Positions 1 through 10,970 of a DNA stretch of 64,000 nt are shown piece after piece. The number at the start of each line of letters is the position of its first letter. Within the stretch, counting starts at the first letter, position 1. Under the pieces are notes generated by a model. The model saw only the letters and a program-made list of their open reading frames with translations. It had not been told where the DNA came from and did not search any database. The stretch spans positions 13,158,964 through 13,222,963 of the forward strand of contig NC_044923.1 of assembly GCF_003576645.1 (NCBI RefSeq), read 5' to 3'. The stretch comes from Ipomoea triloba. Its lineage: Eukaryota; Streptophyta; Magnoliopsida; Solanales; Convolvulaceae. Both the position numbers and the translations under genes were made by a program.

Positions 1-2400
1 GGTGAATATTATGGTAGATACACTGAAAATGGACAAACACCTGGTCCTTTTGCTAAGTTTCTTCAAGAACATGGGATTGTCGCCCAATACACCATGCCTG
101 GTTCTTCGGACCAAAATGGTGTTGCTGAAAGAAGAAACCGAACACTTCTTGACATGGTCAGAAGTATGCTTAGCAACTCAAAACTTCCTAAGTTCTTGTG
201 GATTGAAGCACTGAAAACGGCTACGTATATATTAAACCGTGTTCCAACTAAGGCTGTCCCAAAGACACCTTTTGAATTGTTTAAAGGTTGGAAACCGAGT
301 TTGCAACATATGCGTGTTTGGGGATGTCCGTCTGAAGTGCGTATATATAACCCACAAGAAAAGAAGTTGGACCCGAGAACTATAAGTGGTTTCTTTGTTG
401 GATACGCACAGTCCTCGAAGGGTTACAGATTTTACTGTCCATCTCATTCTACTAGGTTTGTGGAATCAAGAAATGCCAAATTTCTTGAAGATGATTTGAT
501 TAGTGGGAGGGATCGGTTCAAGGATTTAATTCCTACTCAAGAACATAATGAACTCCATCCTTCTACATCATTAGATAGGTTGATACTAGATCAAAATACC
601 CCTCAGGATCACACGGGTATTGAACAACCTATTGATGAAATTCCACAAAATGCTGAGATTATTCCAGTAGATCAACCAATTCAGGAAATTCTTGAAGAGG
701 AAGTTGAACCATCAACTCTTCAAAGAGAAGGTAGTCCAGCATTAAGAAGATCTACTCGAATTAGAAAATCGGCAATTCCTAGTGATTATATAGTGTATTT
801 ACAAGAAAGCAATGTTGGAGAAACAAATGATCCTGAAACCTTTTCACAAGCCATAAGTTGTAAGGAATCTGATTTATGGTATGAAGCCATGAAAGATGAA
901 ATGAGTTCCATGCGGAGCAATGATGTTTGGGACCTTGTAGAGTTGCTTAATGATGCCAAGGCTATTGGCTGTAAATGGGTCTATAAAACCAAAAGAGACT
1001 CATTAGGCAACATTGAAAGATACAAGGCTAGACTTGTTGCTAAAGGATTCACTCAGCAAGAAGGAATCGATTACACAGAGACATTTTCTCCTGTGTCAAA
1101 GAAAGATTCACTTCGTATCATTTTGGCTTTAGTTGCACACTTCAATTTTGAACTGCAACAAATGGATGTGAAAACAGCATTCCTTAACGGTGATCTAGAA
1201 GAGGAGGTTTATATGAAACAACCTGAAGGTTTCTCTTCTAGTAAAGGTGAGCATTTGGTTTGCAAGCTCAAGAAGTCCATTTACGGATTAAAACAAGCCT
1301 CCCGCCAATGGTATATAAAATTTGATGGGATTATTTCTTCATATGGTTTTGTTGAAAGTCCAATAGATAATTGTATATACCAAAAGGTAAGTGGGAGTAA
1401 AATATGTTTTCTTGTTTTATATGTGGACGACATTTTACTTGCAACAAATGATAAAGGGATGCTACATGAGGTAAAGCAATTTCTTTTTAATAATTTTGAT
1501 ATGAAGGATATGGGCGAGACATCTTATGTCATTGGCATAAAGATCCATAGAGATAGATCACGTGGTGTTTTGGGTCTATCACAAGAAGCCTATATTAACA
1601 AAATTTTAGAAAGATTTCGGATGAAGGATTGCTCACCAAGTGTTGCTCCTATTGCGAAGGGAGATAAGTTGAGTTTGGATCAATGTCCAAAGAATGATTT
1701 TGAAAGAGAATCCATGAAGGATATTCCATATGCTTCAGTTGTTGGTAGTCTTGGTTATGTCCAAGTCTGTACCAGACCAGACATTGCCTTTGCTGTGGGA
1801 ATGCTAGGTCGATATCAAAGTAATCCGGGTTTAGACCACTGGAGAGCTGCAAAGAAGGTTATGCGGTATCTTAAGGGTACCAAAGATCATATGCTCGTGT
1901 TTAAGCAAACGGATCTATTGGACGTCATTGGGTATTCTGATTCAGACTTTGCCGGTTGTGTTGATTCACGAAAATCAACATCAGGGTACATCTTTATCAT
2001 GGCCGGTGGGGCTATATCATGGAGAAGTGTTAAACAAACTTTAATTGCCACTTCTAGTATGGAAGCCGAGTTTGTTTCATGCTTTGAGGCAACTTCACAA
2101 GGTGTATGGCTAAAGAATTTCATCTCTGGGCTTAGAATCATGGATTCTATATCTAAGTCGTTAAAAGTTTACTGTGATAACTCAGCTGCTGTCTTCCTAG
2201 CTAAAAATAATAAAAGTGGAAGTCGAAGTAAACACATCGACATTAAGTTTTTAGCTATCAGGGAGCGCATTAAAGAGAAAATTGTGGTCATTCAGCATAT
2301 TAGTACTGAGTTGATGCTAGCAGATCCTTTGACTAAAGGCATGCCTCCATTTAAATTCAAGGATCTTGTTGAAAAAATGGGACTTTCGTCCACTTTGTAA
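1..2400 (+). CDS. Ty1/copia pol, C-terminal part (integrase end, reverse transcriptase, RNase H)
   Basis: The reading frame is open from base 1 to the TAA at 2398-2400, so it continues beyond the left window edge. It reads through the end of the integrase core (GVAERRNRT, which holds the last catalytic Glu of the DDE triad) and the integrase C-terminal region (FVGYAQSSKGYRFY). The reverse transcriptase follows, with YKARLVAKG, MDVKTAFLNGDLEEE and the catalytic YVDD near base 1425. RNase H has YSDSDFAGC, STSGY, SMEAEF and ADPLTKGM. The domain order IN-RT-RH defines Ty1/copia, and the motifs resemble the TNT1-like group. I see no stop or frameshift over 2.4 kb, unlike the second copia fragment at 4367-5654. 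This may therefore be a young copy. Gag, protease and most of integrase are outside the window. Confidence 0.93.
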   Translation, partial: GEYYGRYTENGQTPGPFAKFLQEHGIVAQYTMPGSSDQNGVAERRNRTLLDMVRSMLSNSKLPKFLWIEALKTATYILNRVPTKAVPKTPFELFKGWKPSLQHMRVWGCPSEVRIYNPQEKKLDPRTISGFFVGYAQSSKGYRFYCPSHSTRFVESRNAKFLEDDLISGRDRFKDLIPTQEHNELHPSTSLDRLILDQNTPQDHTGIEQPIDEIPQNAEIIPVDQPIQEILEEEVEPSTLQREGSPALRRSTRIRKSAIPSDYIVYLQESNVGETNDPETFSQAISCKESDLWYEAMKDEMSSMRSNDVWDLVELLNDAKAIGCKWVYKTKRDSLGNIERYKARLVAKGFTQQEGIDYTETFSPVSKKDSLRIILALVAHFNFELQQMDVKTAFLNGDLEEEVYMKQPEGFSSSKGEHLVCKLKKSIYGLKQASRQWYIKFDGIISSYGFVESPIDNCIYQKVSGSKICFLVLYVDDILLATNDKGMLHEVKQFLFNNFDMKDMGETSYVIGIKIHRDRSRGVLGLSQEAYINKILERFRMKDCSPSVAPIAKGDKLSLDQCPKNDFERESMKDIPYASVVGSLGYVQVCTRPDIAFAVGMLGRYQSNPGLDHWRAAKKVMRYLKGTKDHMLVFKQTDLLDVIGYSDSDFAGCVDSRKSTSGYIFIMAGGAISWRSVKQTLIATSSMEAEFVSCFEATSQGVWLKNFISGLRIMDSISKSLKVYCDNSAAVFLAKNNKSGSRSKHIDIKFLAIRERIKEKIVVIQHISTELMLADPLTKGMPPFKFKDLVEKMGLSSTL

Positions 2401-2666
2401 TTTGTATATATATACATTCAGTTTTAATGAAATTCTTTTGCATATGGAAATTTTCTCAAATGTGTACACTTTAATTTGTTGAGAAATACTTCAGTTGGAT
2501 TAGAAATAAACATATGGTTTATTTCATGAAGTTTTATTTCCTAATTAAGTGCTTGAAGGCAATTTACATTTGATCATAATGGATACTACTCGCACTAATG
2601 AGGACATATCATTATGGTTAGTGTTATCTTGTACTTTGAGTTTGATATTTGCACCAAGTGGGAGAA

Positions 2667-3056
2667 TGTAAGGACATTAATGAAAAGGACAAAAGGGTGG
2701 GTTTACTAAACCTATCCTCACCTTTAATTAGGGATCCACTAACTTCATTATTTCCTTGAATTAGGGATCCATTGTCTCCCCATTATTTGTCATTATTATC
2801 CTTATCCAGAAAGTGGTGCAAATAATTAAAGAAGGAAATTTCAGGATTAGTGCATTGATGGAATGCAACTATATAAAGCCATCTAATCCCCTCACTGCTT
2901 GACATTAAGTCTCATACACCATCTGAGGGAGTTAAGTCAAGTAAGAGAAAAATAATCAGGAAGCTCAAGCATCTGGAGCAGTTCAGGCAATCATCAAACA
3001 AATAACTATGGCTGGAGGTTAGATCCTATATACTTCAGTTCAGTTTTATTCTTACA
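2667..3056 (+). repeat. 3' LTR of the left copia element
   Basis: A purine-rich tract (AAGTGGGAGAA) ends just before the TG at 2667 and is the expected polypurine primer for plus-strand synthesis. The LTR begins TGTAAG and ends CTTACA, a 6-bp terminal inversion, which gives about 390 bp. A TATA-like CTATATAAAG lies at about 2870. The related LTR at 5929-6236 shares the tract, the TG start, a TATA sequence and a CTTACA end. The right end rests on the TG...CA rule, because the 5' LTR is not in the window. Confidence 0.75.
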
Positions 3057-3625
3057 ATAGGTTGTAATTACCATGCCTTAAATTTATTTATTTTTTGTAG
3101 GTACAAAAATTGTTAAGTACAGAATCTGTTAATTGCATCCTAGTTCATGGTATAACAATATTGAAGAGGCTGTAGTAGCACCAAAAATTCCGCAGAAAAT
3201 TTTCGAAGAAAGGTAAGAACATCAATACTTGAACAAACGAACAAATCCAAAAAAAAAAAAAAAAAAAAAAAGCAGCAATCCGGACCGAGGAAGCATCAGG
3301 CACATTACCTGATTGGATGAAGGCGACAATAACGGGAGAGGAGTGAGACGAGAAGCAAAGTTGGAAGTGCGAGGCGGGAGCGCGCAGAAGGAGTTGAGTC
3401 AGGGTAATTGGGTAATGAATAGAAGAGCAAGTAGTGAACTTTTTTATTGTTCAGGATTTGAATCCCAATCCTAATCCAATTGGAGAAGGAACAACTGCTT
3501 TTAAGAATCAGGGTTTTTCACTGTTTCAAATTGTCAACAAATCCCCCGCTTACATATCCGTTCAGACATGGGAGAGAGGTTTAGGTTTATCTGCTGGGTA
3601 CTAGAGAATAGAGATTGGCGATCCA
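3057..3625. other. non-coding stretch between copia LTR and gypsy element
   Basis: There is no convincing gene here. A run of more than 20 A lies near 3250, followed by a purine-rich, more GC-rich stretch (3270-3420) that could be an old untranslated leader. No domain or repeat was recognised. Confidence 0.4.
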
Positions 3626-3754
3626 ATGGCGGTTGAACCGTGGACAACAGCTTTCGTGTTCCGCATCTTAAACATGGTGAACACGCAAATAGGATTAATA
3701 CTATTAGAGTATTTACACTCTCACGTGAAAGGGAGTATTAACAAAGTATGTTAA
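3626..3754 (+). pseudogene. 42-aa open frame, possible gene-start fragment
   Basis: An ATG at 3626 opens 42 codons starting MAVEPWTTAF and ending at TAA 3752-3754. A leader-like GC-richer sequence lies upstream, and SINE and gypsy sequence lies immediately downstream. The frame could be the first exon of a gene cut off by these insertions, or chance. I recognise no family. Confidence 0.15.
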
Positions 3755-3756
3755 AA

Positions 3757-3811
3757 GTAGCTATGATCAGATACTATATTGTAATAGAGTCAGTAATACT
3801 CAGAAAAAAAA
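3757..3811 (+). repeat. 3' remnant of tRNA-derived SINE
   Basis: The stretch matches the 3' half of the SINE family seen complete at 40777 and 59139 (ATACTATATTGTAATAGAGT, then CAGTAATACT and an A-run). The tRNA-like 5' half is missing. It abuts the gypsy LTR. Confidence 0.6.
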
Positions 3812-3829
3812 CTACTAATTAATACCTAG

Positions 3830-4330
3830 TGATGTATTTTTACTATTGATGTCTTTTGATCTCCTTGATGTACTTTTACTATTGATGACATTTGGAGTCC
3901 CCTAGCATGTGTATACATAGGGTGTGTATTTCCTTTGATGAATCAAGTAATTTGAGAGTAAATCAAAATTTCCTAAGTTTTCTTTACACTTGTGTAAGAA
4001 TTCTTTCTTCTATTCGTGGTCCTATCGAATAGTGTTCTTGATTCGTGGCCCTATCGAATCAAACCCGCATGCTACCAACCTTAGATTTTAGGAATTGTGG
4101 TCTTATCAATTCATAGAATCAAGGGAACTACTAGAGAACCCACTCTAATTGTTTGAAGATTGCGTTCTTGAGGAACTTGAGGCGTGCTAAGGGTTTTTCT
4201 TGGTTCTTCGTGGAATCGGGGCTCAAGGGTGATCTTGTGTGCACCAAAGGTAACTCTTTATCTATTGAATTTGAGAACATCTTGGGCAATAACTCCTTGT
4301 TACGAATCATCCCTACGAAGATTTGTATCA
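3830..4330 (+). repeat. 5' LTR of gypsy element
   Basis: The repeat begins TGATGTATTTTTACTATTGA and ends TTTGTATCA, and is repeated at 10971-11462. The exact left end is uncertain, because the LTR itself contains short repeats of the TGATCTCCTTGATGTAC kind and the flank is SINE debris. The TATA site that is intact in the right LTR (TATAAATAG) is changed to TATACATAG here. Confidence 0.85.
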
Positions 4331-4333
4331 ATT

Positions 4334-4345
4334 TGGTATCAGAGC
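4334..4345 (+). promoter_or_regulatory. primer-binding site for initiator tRNA-Met
   Basis: TGGTATCAGAGC lies three bases after the left LTR. This is the usual complement to the 3' end of plant initiator tRNA-Met and primes minus-strand synthesis in most plant LTR retrotransposons. Confidence 0.9.
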
Positions 4346-4366
4346 TTAGGTTTCGTTCTCAATTCA

Positions 4367-5654
4367 CTTCGCATAATCTTGGCTTTGGTTGCACATTTCA
4401 ATCTTGAATTGCAACAAATGGATGTGAAAACGACATTCCTTAATGGTGATCTAGAAGAGGTGGTTTATATGAAACAACCTGAAGGATTTTCTTCTAGTGA
4501 AGGCAATCATTTGGTTTGCAAGCTCAAAAAGTCCATTTATGGTTTAAAACAAGCCTCTCGCCAATGGTATATCAAGTTTGACGGAGTCATTTCATCATAA
4601 GGTTTTGGTGAAAGTATCCTAGATCATTGTATATACCAAAAGACAAGTGGGAGTAAAACTTGTTTTCTTGTTTTATATGTGGATGATATTTTGCTTGCAT
4701 CAAATGATAAGGGAATGCTGCACGAGGTTAAACAATTCCTTTCTAAAAACTTTGATATGAAAGATATGGGTGAGACATCTTACGTCATTGGCATAAAGAT
4801 CCATAGGGATAGATCCCGGGGCATTCTGGGACTATCACAAGAAACCTATATCAACAAAGTCTTAGAAAGATTTCGGATGAAGGTTTGTTCACCGAGTCCA
4901 GCTCCTATCGTGAGGTGATAAATTCAGTTTGGACCAGTGTCCAAAGAATGATTTTGAAAGAGAATCCATGAAGAATATTCCCTATGCTTCGGTTGTTGGT
5001 TGTCTCGGGTATGTTCAAGTCTGTACTAGGCCGGACATCGCCTTTGCTGTTGGAATGTTAGGACGATATCAAAGTGATCTGGGTTTAGACCACTGGAGAG
5101 TTGCAAAGAAGGTTTTGAGGTATCTCAATGGTACCAAGGATTATAAGCTTGTGTTCAGGAAGATGAACACTTTGGACATTGTTGGGTACTCTGACGCGGA
5201 CTTTGCCGGTTGCGTTGATTCTCGGAAATCAACTTTGGGAAACATTTTCATTATGGCCGGTGGAGCTATTTCATGGAGAAGTGTTAAACAAACTCTTATC
5301 ACCACTTCAACCATGGAAGCCGAGTTCGTTTCTTGTTTTGAGGCTACATCTCAAGGTGTATGGCTTAAGAATTTCATTTCAGGACTTAGAATTATGGATT
5401 CTATTTCTAAGCCGTTAAAGGTTTATTATGACAACTCAGTTGCGGTCTTCCTGGCTAAGAACAATAAGAGTGGGAGTCGAAGCAAGCATATCGACACCAA
5501 GTACTTAGCCATCAGGGAGCGTGTTAAAGATAAGAAAGTGGTCATTGAGCACATAAGCACTGAGTTGATGATTGCTGATCCTCTGACTAAAGGCATGCCA
5601 CCATTCAAGTTTAGGGATTTTGTTAAGAAAATGGGACTTGCGCCCACTTTGTAA
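4367..5654 (+). pseudogene. copia RT/RNase H fragment embedded in gypsy element
   Basis: The segment is closely similar to bases 1110-2400 of the left copia. It starts abruptly inside RT at the counterpart of CTTCGTATCATTTTGG and runs through MDVKT, YGLKQASRQW, a YVDD-region counterpart now read VDDILLAS, RNase H (YSDADFAGC) and ADPLTKGM to the TAA at 5654. A TAT-to-TAA change makes a stop at about 4598, and a frameshift lies near 4910. No integrase is left. It is a 5'-truncated copy of the same family. Confidence 0.9.
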
Positions 5655-5928
5655 AATTTGTATACATACAGTTATTGGTATATTAAATTCTTAAAGCATT
5701 CAGATATTTTCTCGTTATTGTATTGTGCACACATTTTGTTGAGAAAATATATTTTTGGACCTGGATTAAACATAAGGTTTATCCATTAAGTTTTGATTAC
5801 CACAAGAAATGCTTAGAGAACAAGTTACATTGTGATTATAGTAGATGCTACTCACATTAAGAGGACGTATATCTATGGTTCATGTTTTTTTGTTTTCTTT
5901 GAGTTTGTAATTGCACCAAGTGGGAGAA

Positions 5929-6236
5929 TGTAACATTTTCTATTTTGAATATGGTGCAATTATGGTCTTCAATGGCCATAATGTGGTACTATTAAATCTA
6001 AGGTTGTAACGGTTGTTGTTACAAAGGCCTATATTGATGGTTCAATAGGCTATATAAGCATAAGGTCCCCCACTACTCAGGTTACTGCCTACACCATCTA
6101 TACTAAAAACCTGAGAGCAAGTGGGAGACACTCTGCAGGAATACCACTGCACAAAATCAACAACATACAACAAAGGCAATCTAAAGGACAACTATTGCTG
6201 GAGGTTATTAGTACTATTATGTGCAAATTCCTTACA
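5929..6236 (+). repeat. copia LTR at right end of the embedded fragment
   Basis: The same purine tract (AAGTGGGAGAA) precedes TGTAAC at 5929, and the LTR closes with CTTACA at 6231-6236. A TATA-like CTATATAAG lies near 6050. Both share the layout and end sequences of the LTR at 2667-3056, but the interiors differ a lot. Gypsy gag sequence begins directly after it. Confidence 0.75.
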
Positions 6237-6965
6237 TGTAAAAGATATAGTGAACTAACAAAAGTTAGACTAGCTATCTCATCTTTTAAGGGTTTTGCAG
6301 TTACTTGGTGGAAACAACAGGAGCAAGAAAGGGAGTTTACTCATGATGCACCAGTTGCTACGTGGGACAGGCTAAGAACAATGCTTAGGCATACGTTCCA
6401 ACCTGCTACATACTACTTTGAGCTTGAGAAGCAACTACATGGGATCCATCAAGGTAATAAGACTATTGATGAATATTACAGGGAGATCCAGACTTTGAAG
6501 ACTCGGGCTATGGTGCGTGAGAGTGAAGATAGAGCAATTGTTAGATTTTTGCAAGGGCTCAATCGTGACATCTATTGTGTAGTAAACATGCATCGTTACT
6601 ACACCATGGATAATGCCTTGTATGCTGCTCGGCAAGTTGAGAAGACAAATAAGGAGATAAAGGCTTATAGATCTCAAGCTAGCGGTTCAAGGTGGACAAC
6701 ACAAAGATCAAATGCACCACCGAGGCGTGAGGATGTTCGACCGACCCGTGAACAGCCTAAGGAGGACAATAGGGATAGCGGAAAGGCAAAGGTGATTGAG
6801 GCTCCAAGACTCGCTCGGGATCGTGACCTTGTTTGTTGGAAATGTCAAAGTCATGGTCATATGGCTAGAGATTGTCCTAATAAGAGGAATATGAAAGTCT
6901 CCAAGCAAATGGAGGCTGTGGCAGCAACAATCAGTATGAGTCTGTGGAGGAGGGATCGGAGATGA
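6237..6965 (+). pseudogene. gypsy gag, N-terminally truncated
   Basis: The frame has the retrotransposon gag core (SSFKGFAVTWWKQQEQER ... WDRLRTMLRHTFQP ... EYYREIQTLKTR) followed by a CCHC zinc knuckle, CWKCQSHGHMARDC, near 6835-6876. Gag forms the virus-like particle and the knuckle binds RNA. The first part of gag is absent because copia LTR sequence is joined directly upstream. The frame breaks at about 6940-6965, before the protease. Confidence 0.85.
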
Positions 6966-7404
6966 ACAAATTGAGCTGTTTGAGCAAGATGATGAGGATG
7001 TGCTATTGCCCCTTGATCCGACACGTGCTGCTGATGATGAACCTGGTTCCAATAAGCATGCCTTTGTTGTCAAAAAGATTTTGAGCACTAAATCCATTCT
7101 TGAGCAAGAAGAGAGCCAAAGAGAAAACATATTCTATGCAAAAGGAGGATTCATGGGATGCGTTGCAGTGTCATTATTGATTCGGGGAGTTTTGAATGTG
7201 GCTAGTGCCGCCATGGTGAGTCATCTAAAATTACCTCTTATTGATCACCCCCATCCATATAGATTGCAATGGCTTACTGATGCAGGGGAGATAAAGGTGA
7301 CTAAACAAGCACTAGTGTCTTTTTCTATTGGTAAGTACAATGATGAGATTATATGTGATGTTGTACCAATGCAAGCAACACATGTGTTGCTTGGACGGCC
7401 ATGA
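6966..7404 (+). pseudogene. gypsy aspartic protease region, frameshifted
   Basis: A frame at 7000-7404 includes the end of the retropepsin-like domain (VASAAMVSHLKLP ... VLLGRP). The active-site segment IIDSGSF is in a different frame at about 7176-7196, so a small deletion of about two bases lies just after it. The frame then ends with TGA at 7402-7404, where related elements have Trp. The protease would normally cut the gag-pol polyprotein. Confidence 0.8.
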
Positions 7405-9025
7405 CAATATGATAGGCAAATTTACTTTGATGGAATTACCAATACCTACACTGTTACATGTGATGGTGCTAAGCATGTGCTTAGACCTCTTACCCCAAGG
7501 GAAGTAGAGGAAGAACAATTGAGATTGAATAAAGCTCGCCAACCAGTCTTGAAGAAAGATGAAACTAAGGGAAACAAAATTGATTTTTTTCCCTTTGGAG
7601 ATAAAAACACCATTCAAATCCAAGGATGCAACAAGTTGTGTGACGAAGCAATCTCTTCTTGCAAGCAAAAAGGATATTAAGCATGCAATAAGAAGGGGAG
7701 ATACTTTCTACTTACTTTTTTTTCAAAAGCATGTTTCTGATTGTGTTGGAATTGATACCTCCATTAATGACTTGCTTACTGATTTTGTAGATGTTTTTCC
7801 CAAGGAGATGCATAAAGGATTACCACCTATTCGGGGAATAGAACATCAAATCGATTTGGTTCCGGGTGCTACACTTCCAAATCGTCCAGCTTATAGGACC
7901 AGTCCAGATGAGGCTAAAGAGATTCAACGACAAGTGGAAGAGCTTTTGGAGATGGGACACATTCGAGAAAGTTTGAGTCTATGCACTGTTCCAGTTCTCA
8001 TTGTTCCAAAGAAAGATGGTACTTGGAGAATGTGTGTTGATTGTCGTGCAATCAACAACATTACGGTAAAGTATAGATTTCCTATCCCGAGACTTGATGA
8101 TATGCTTGATGAACTCCATGGAGCTAAACTCTTTAGCAAAGTGGACTTGAGGAGAGGATACCATCAAATTCGAATGAAGGAAGGAGATGAATGGAAAACT
8201 ACCTTCAAAACAAAACATGGTTTATACGAGTGGTTGGTTATGCCTTTTGGCCTCACCAATGCCCCTAACACGTTCATGAGACTAATGAACCATATTTTGA
8301 GGAAGTTTATTGGTATTTTTGTGGTGGTCTATTTTGACGACATTTTGATTTATAGTAAGTCTAAAGATGAGCATATGGTACAACTTCGACTAGTTTTTGA
8401 AGAACTACGAAAAGAGAAGTTATATGCTAATCTTGAAAAGTGTTGTTTTTGTGCTGAAAGTGTTGAATTTCTTGGTTTTGTTGTGAGTTCTCAAGGCGTG
8501 CAGGTTGACACTCGAAAGGTGAAAGCCATTCTTGAATGGCCAAATCCAACTAGTGTTAGTGAGCTAAGAAGTTTCCTTGGTTTGGCAGGTTTCTACCGCA
8601 AGTTTGTACGTGACTTTAGCTCCATTGCAGCACCACTCCATGAGCTCGTGAAGAAGGATGTCAAGTTTACTTGGGGTCCAAAACAGGGACACGCTTTCCA
8701 AACCTTGAAGGAGAAACTCACTACTGCCCCAGTTTTAGCACTTCCTTGTTTTGATATGACTTTTGAGTTAGAATGTGATGCCTCAGGTATAGGTATAGGT
8801 GTTGTTCTCATGCAAGAAGGACGCCCCTTAGCTTATTTCAGTGAGAAATTGAGTGGCCCTAGCCTCAATTATCCCACATATGACAAGGAACTTTATGCCA
8901 TAATTCGTGCTATGGAGACTTGGCAACATTATTTGTGGTTTAAAGACTTTGTCCTTCACACTGATCATGAGGCCCTTAAATATCTGAAAGGGCAAGGTAA
9001 GTTGAACAAGAGACACACCAAGTAG
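7405..9025 (+). pseudogene. gypsy reverse transcriptase and RNase H
   Basis: The main frame (from 7559) contains [57 protein letters not shown] and the catalytic YFDD near 8332. The tether and RNase H follow: [39 protein letters not shown] and [14 protein letters not shown]-to-TAG change ends the frame at 9023-9025. A frameshift also separates it from the sequence before 7559. Catalytic residues of RT are intact, but the polyprotein is not. Confidence 0.9.
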
Positions 9026-10155
9026 CTTGAGGTCATCGAGGGGTTTCCATATATGATTAAGTACAAGCAAGGTAAGGAAAACAAGGTTGCAGATGCTTTA
9101 TCTCGTAGAAATACTCTGCTTGCTACTATGCATGTTAGATTCCTTGGTTTTGATTTCATTAAATCTTTATATGCTACTGATTATGATTTACATGGACTTT
9201 ATGAAGCATGTTTGAAATCTCCTTTTGGCAAATTTTACTTATTTGATGGTTATTTATTCAAGGAAAATAAGATTTGTATCCCTTCTTGTTCGTTGCGTGA
9301 TAGTCTTATTATTGAATCACATGGGGGCAGTCTTATGGGGCATTTTGGTATAGCTAAGACTTATGATGCATTACATGAGCACTTTTATTGGCCAAAGATG
9401 AAAAAGGATGTTGAGTCTTATGTTAACACTTGTGTTACTTGCCACCATGCTAAATCTAAATCCTTACCGCAAGGTCTTTACACTCCGCTTCCTGTTCCAA
9501 GTGGTCCTTGGCTTGATATTTCTATGGATTTTGTGCTTGTCTTACCATTGAGTTCTAGAAAAAAAGATTTTGTGCTTGTTGTTGTTGATCGTTTTAGCAA
9601 GATGGCTAGATTTATTCCTTGTACAGAAACAAATGATGCTTCTCATATTGCTAATCTTTTCTTCTCTGAAGTTGTTAAGTTGCATGGTGTACCTAAGAGC
9701 ATTGTTTCTGATAGAGACACCAAGTTTCTTAGCCACTTTTGGCGCGTTCTTTGGGCAAAAATTGGAACAAAGTTGTTGTTTTCAACTACTTGTCATCCTC
9801 AAACGGATAGACAAACTGAAGTTGTCAATAGAACTTTGTCACAATTACTTTGTAGTGTTACATTCTCTCCAAAAACTTGAAATCTTGGGAGGAGAGTTTT
9901 CCTCATGTTGAGTTTGCTTATAATAGGGCAGTCCATTCCACTACGAACATGTCTCCATTTGAAGTAGCTTATGGTTTTAATCCCATCACCCCTGTAGACT
10001 TACTTGCTTTACCTATTGATTGTAGGGAGAGTTTGGATGGAGCAGCTCGTGCCAAAAGAATCAAGGAGATGCATGAACGAGTTAAGGTACAAATTGAGCA
10101 AAGAAATACAAAGGTGGTTGAACGTGTTAACAAGACAAGGAAGAAGATCATGTGA
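9026..10155 (+). pseudogene. gypsy integrase
   Basis: The frame reads [17 protein letters not shown], then the HHCC zinc site ([16 protein letters not shown]...H, CVTCHHAK) and the DDE core ([39 protein letters not shown]). A frameshift near 9865 moves the rest (SWEESFPHVEFAYNRAVHST) to another frame. This enzyme inserts element DNA into the genome. The motifs resemble chromovirus-type gypsy elements, but no clear chromodomain was seen, so I leave the clade open. Confidence 0.88.
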
Positions 10156-10361
10156 GTTTGGATGGAGCAGCTCGTGCCAAAAGAATCAAGGAGATGAGTT
10201 TGGATGGAGCAGCTCGTGCCAAAAGAATCAAGGAGATGCATGAACGAGTTGCAGCTCGTGCCAAAAGAATCAAGGAGATGCATGAACGAGTTAAGGTACA
10301 AATTGAGCAAAGAAATACAAAGGTGGTTGAACGTGTTAACAAGACAATGAAGAAGATCATG
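10029..10361 (+). repeat. local tandem duplications inside integrase C-terminus
   Basis: A 42-bp unit that starts GTTTGGATGGAGCAGCTCG occurs at 10031, 10156 and 10198, and a partial copy starts at 10251. The 10156 and 10198 copies are directly head to tail. A longer segment (to AAGAAGATCATG) that follows the first copy is repeated after the last. The unit is 14 codons long (SLDGAARAKRIKEM), so the duplication is in frame. It resembles replication or template slippage. Confidence 0.9.
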
Positions 10362-10817
10362 TTCTAACATGGAGATTGGGTTTGATTCCACCTAAGGAAG
10401 GAACATTTCCCTCAGCAAAGGAAGTCCAAGTTGCAACCAAGAGGAGATGGTCCCTTTGAAATACTAGAGAAGATTGGAGACAATGCTTACAAAGTTGATC
10501 TTCGTGGAAAGTACAATGTTTCCTCTACATTCAATGTTGCTGATTTGTCTTTGTTTGAAGATGTTGATTCGAGGTCGAATCTCTTTCAAGAAGGGGAGGA
10601 TGATACAAACCAGACCACACATGATCCATTAAGAGTCCCTATTGGTCCCATTACAAGGTCCAAGACAAAACTCTTAAGACAATTTTACATTGGGTTTGTG
10701 CAACATTGGTGGAAAAGTCATGAAAATTCAATAAGGAGTCCAAGTGATGATGGTGGATACTTAGACTACTTTACTTGCATTAAAGCTGATTTGGAAGAGC
10801 CCAAAAATATCATCTAA
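10362..10817 (+). pseudogene. gypsy pol C-terminal tail
   Basis: After a TGG-to-TGA type stop near 10382, the frame from 10431 reads QPRGDGPFEILEKIGDNAYK, LRGKYNVSSTFNVADLSLF and FQEGEDDTNQ, ending at 10817. This is the post-integrase tail of a gypsy polyprotein. In this clade it often lacks a standard chromodomain, and none is evident here. Confidence 0.8.
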
Positions 10818-10970
10818 GATGTCCAAATTCGTGGCTTTGCTTGGGAGGGTACAAAAGAGGTTGAAATAATTCATCAAAATCAGATTTTGAGGCACATGGA
10901 CAAGTTTTGGCATATTAGGAAGACTATTGGTCTTTCCTAGACAAATTATGACATTTAATCTCCTTGATAG

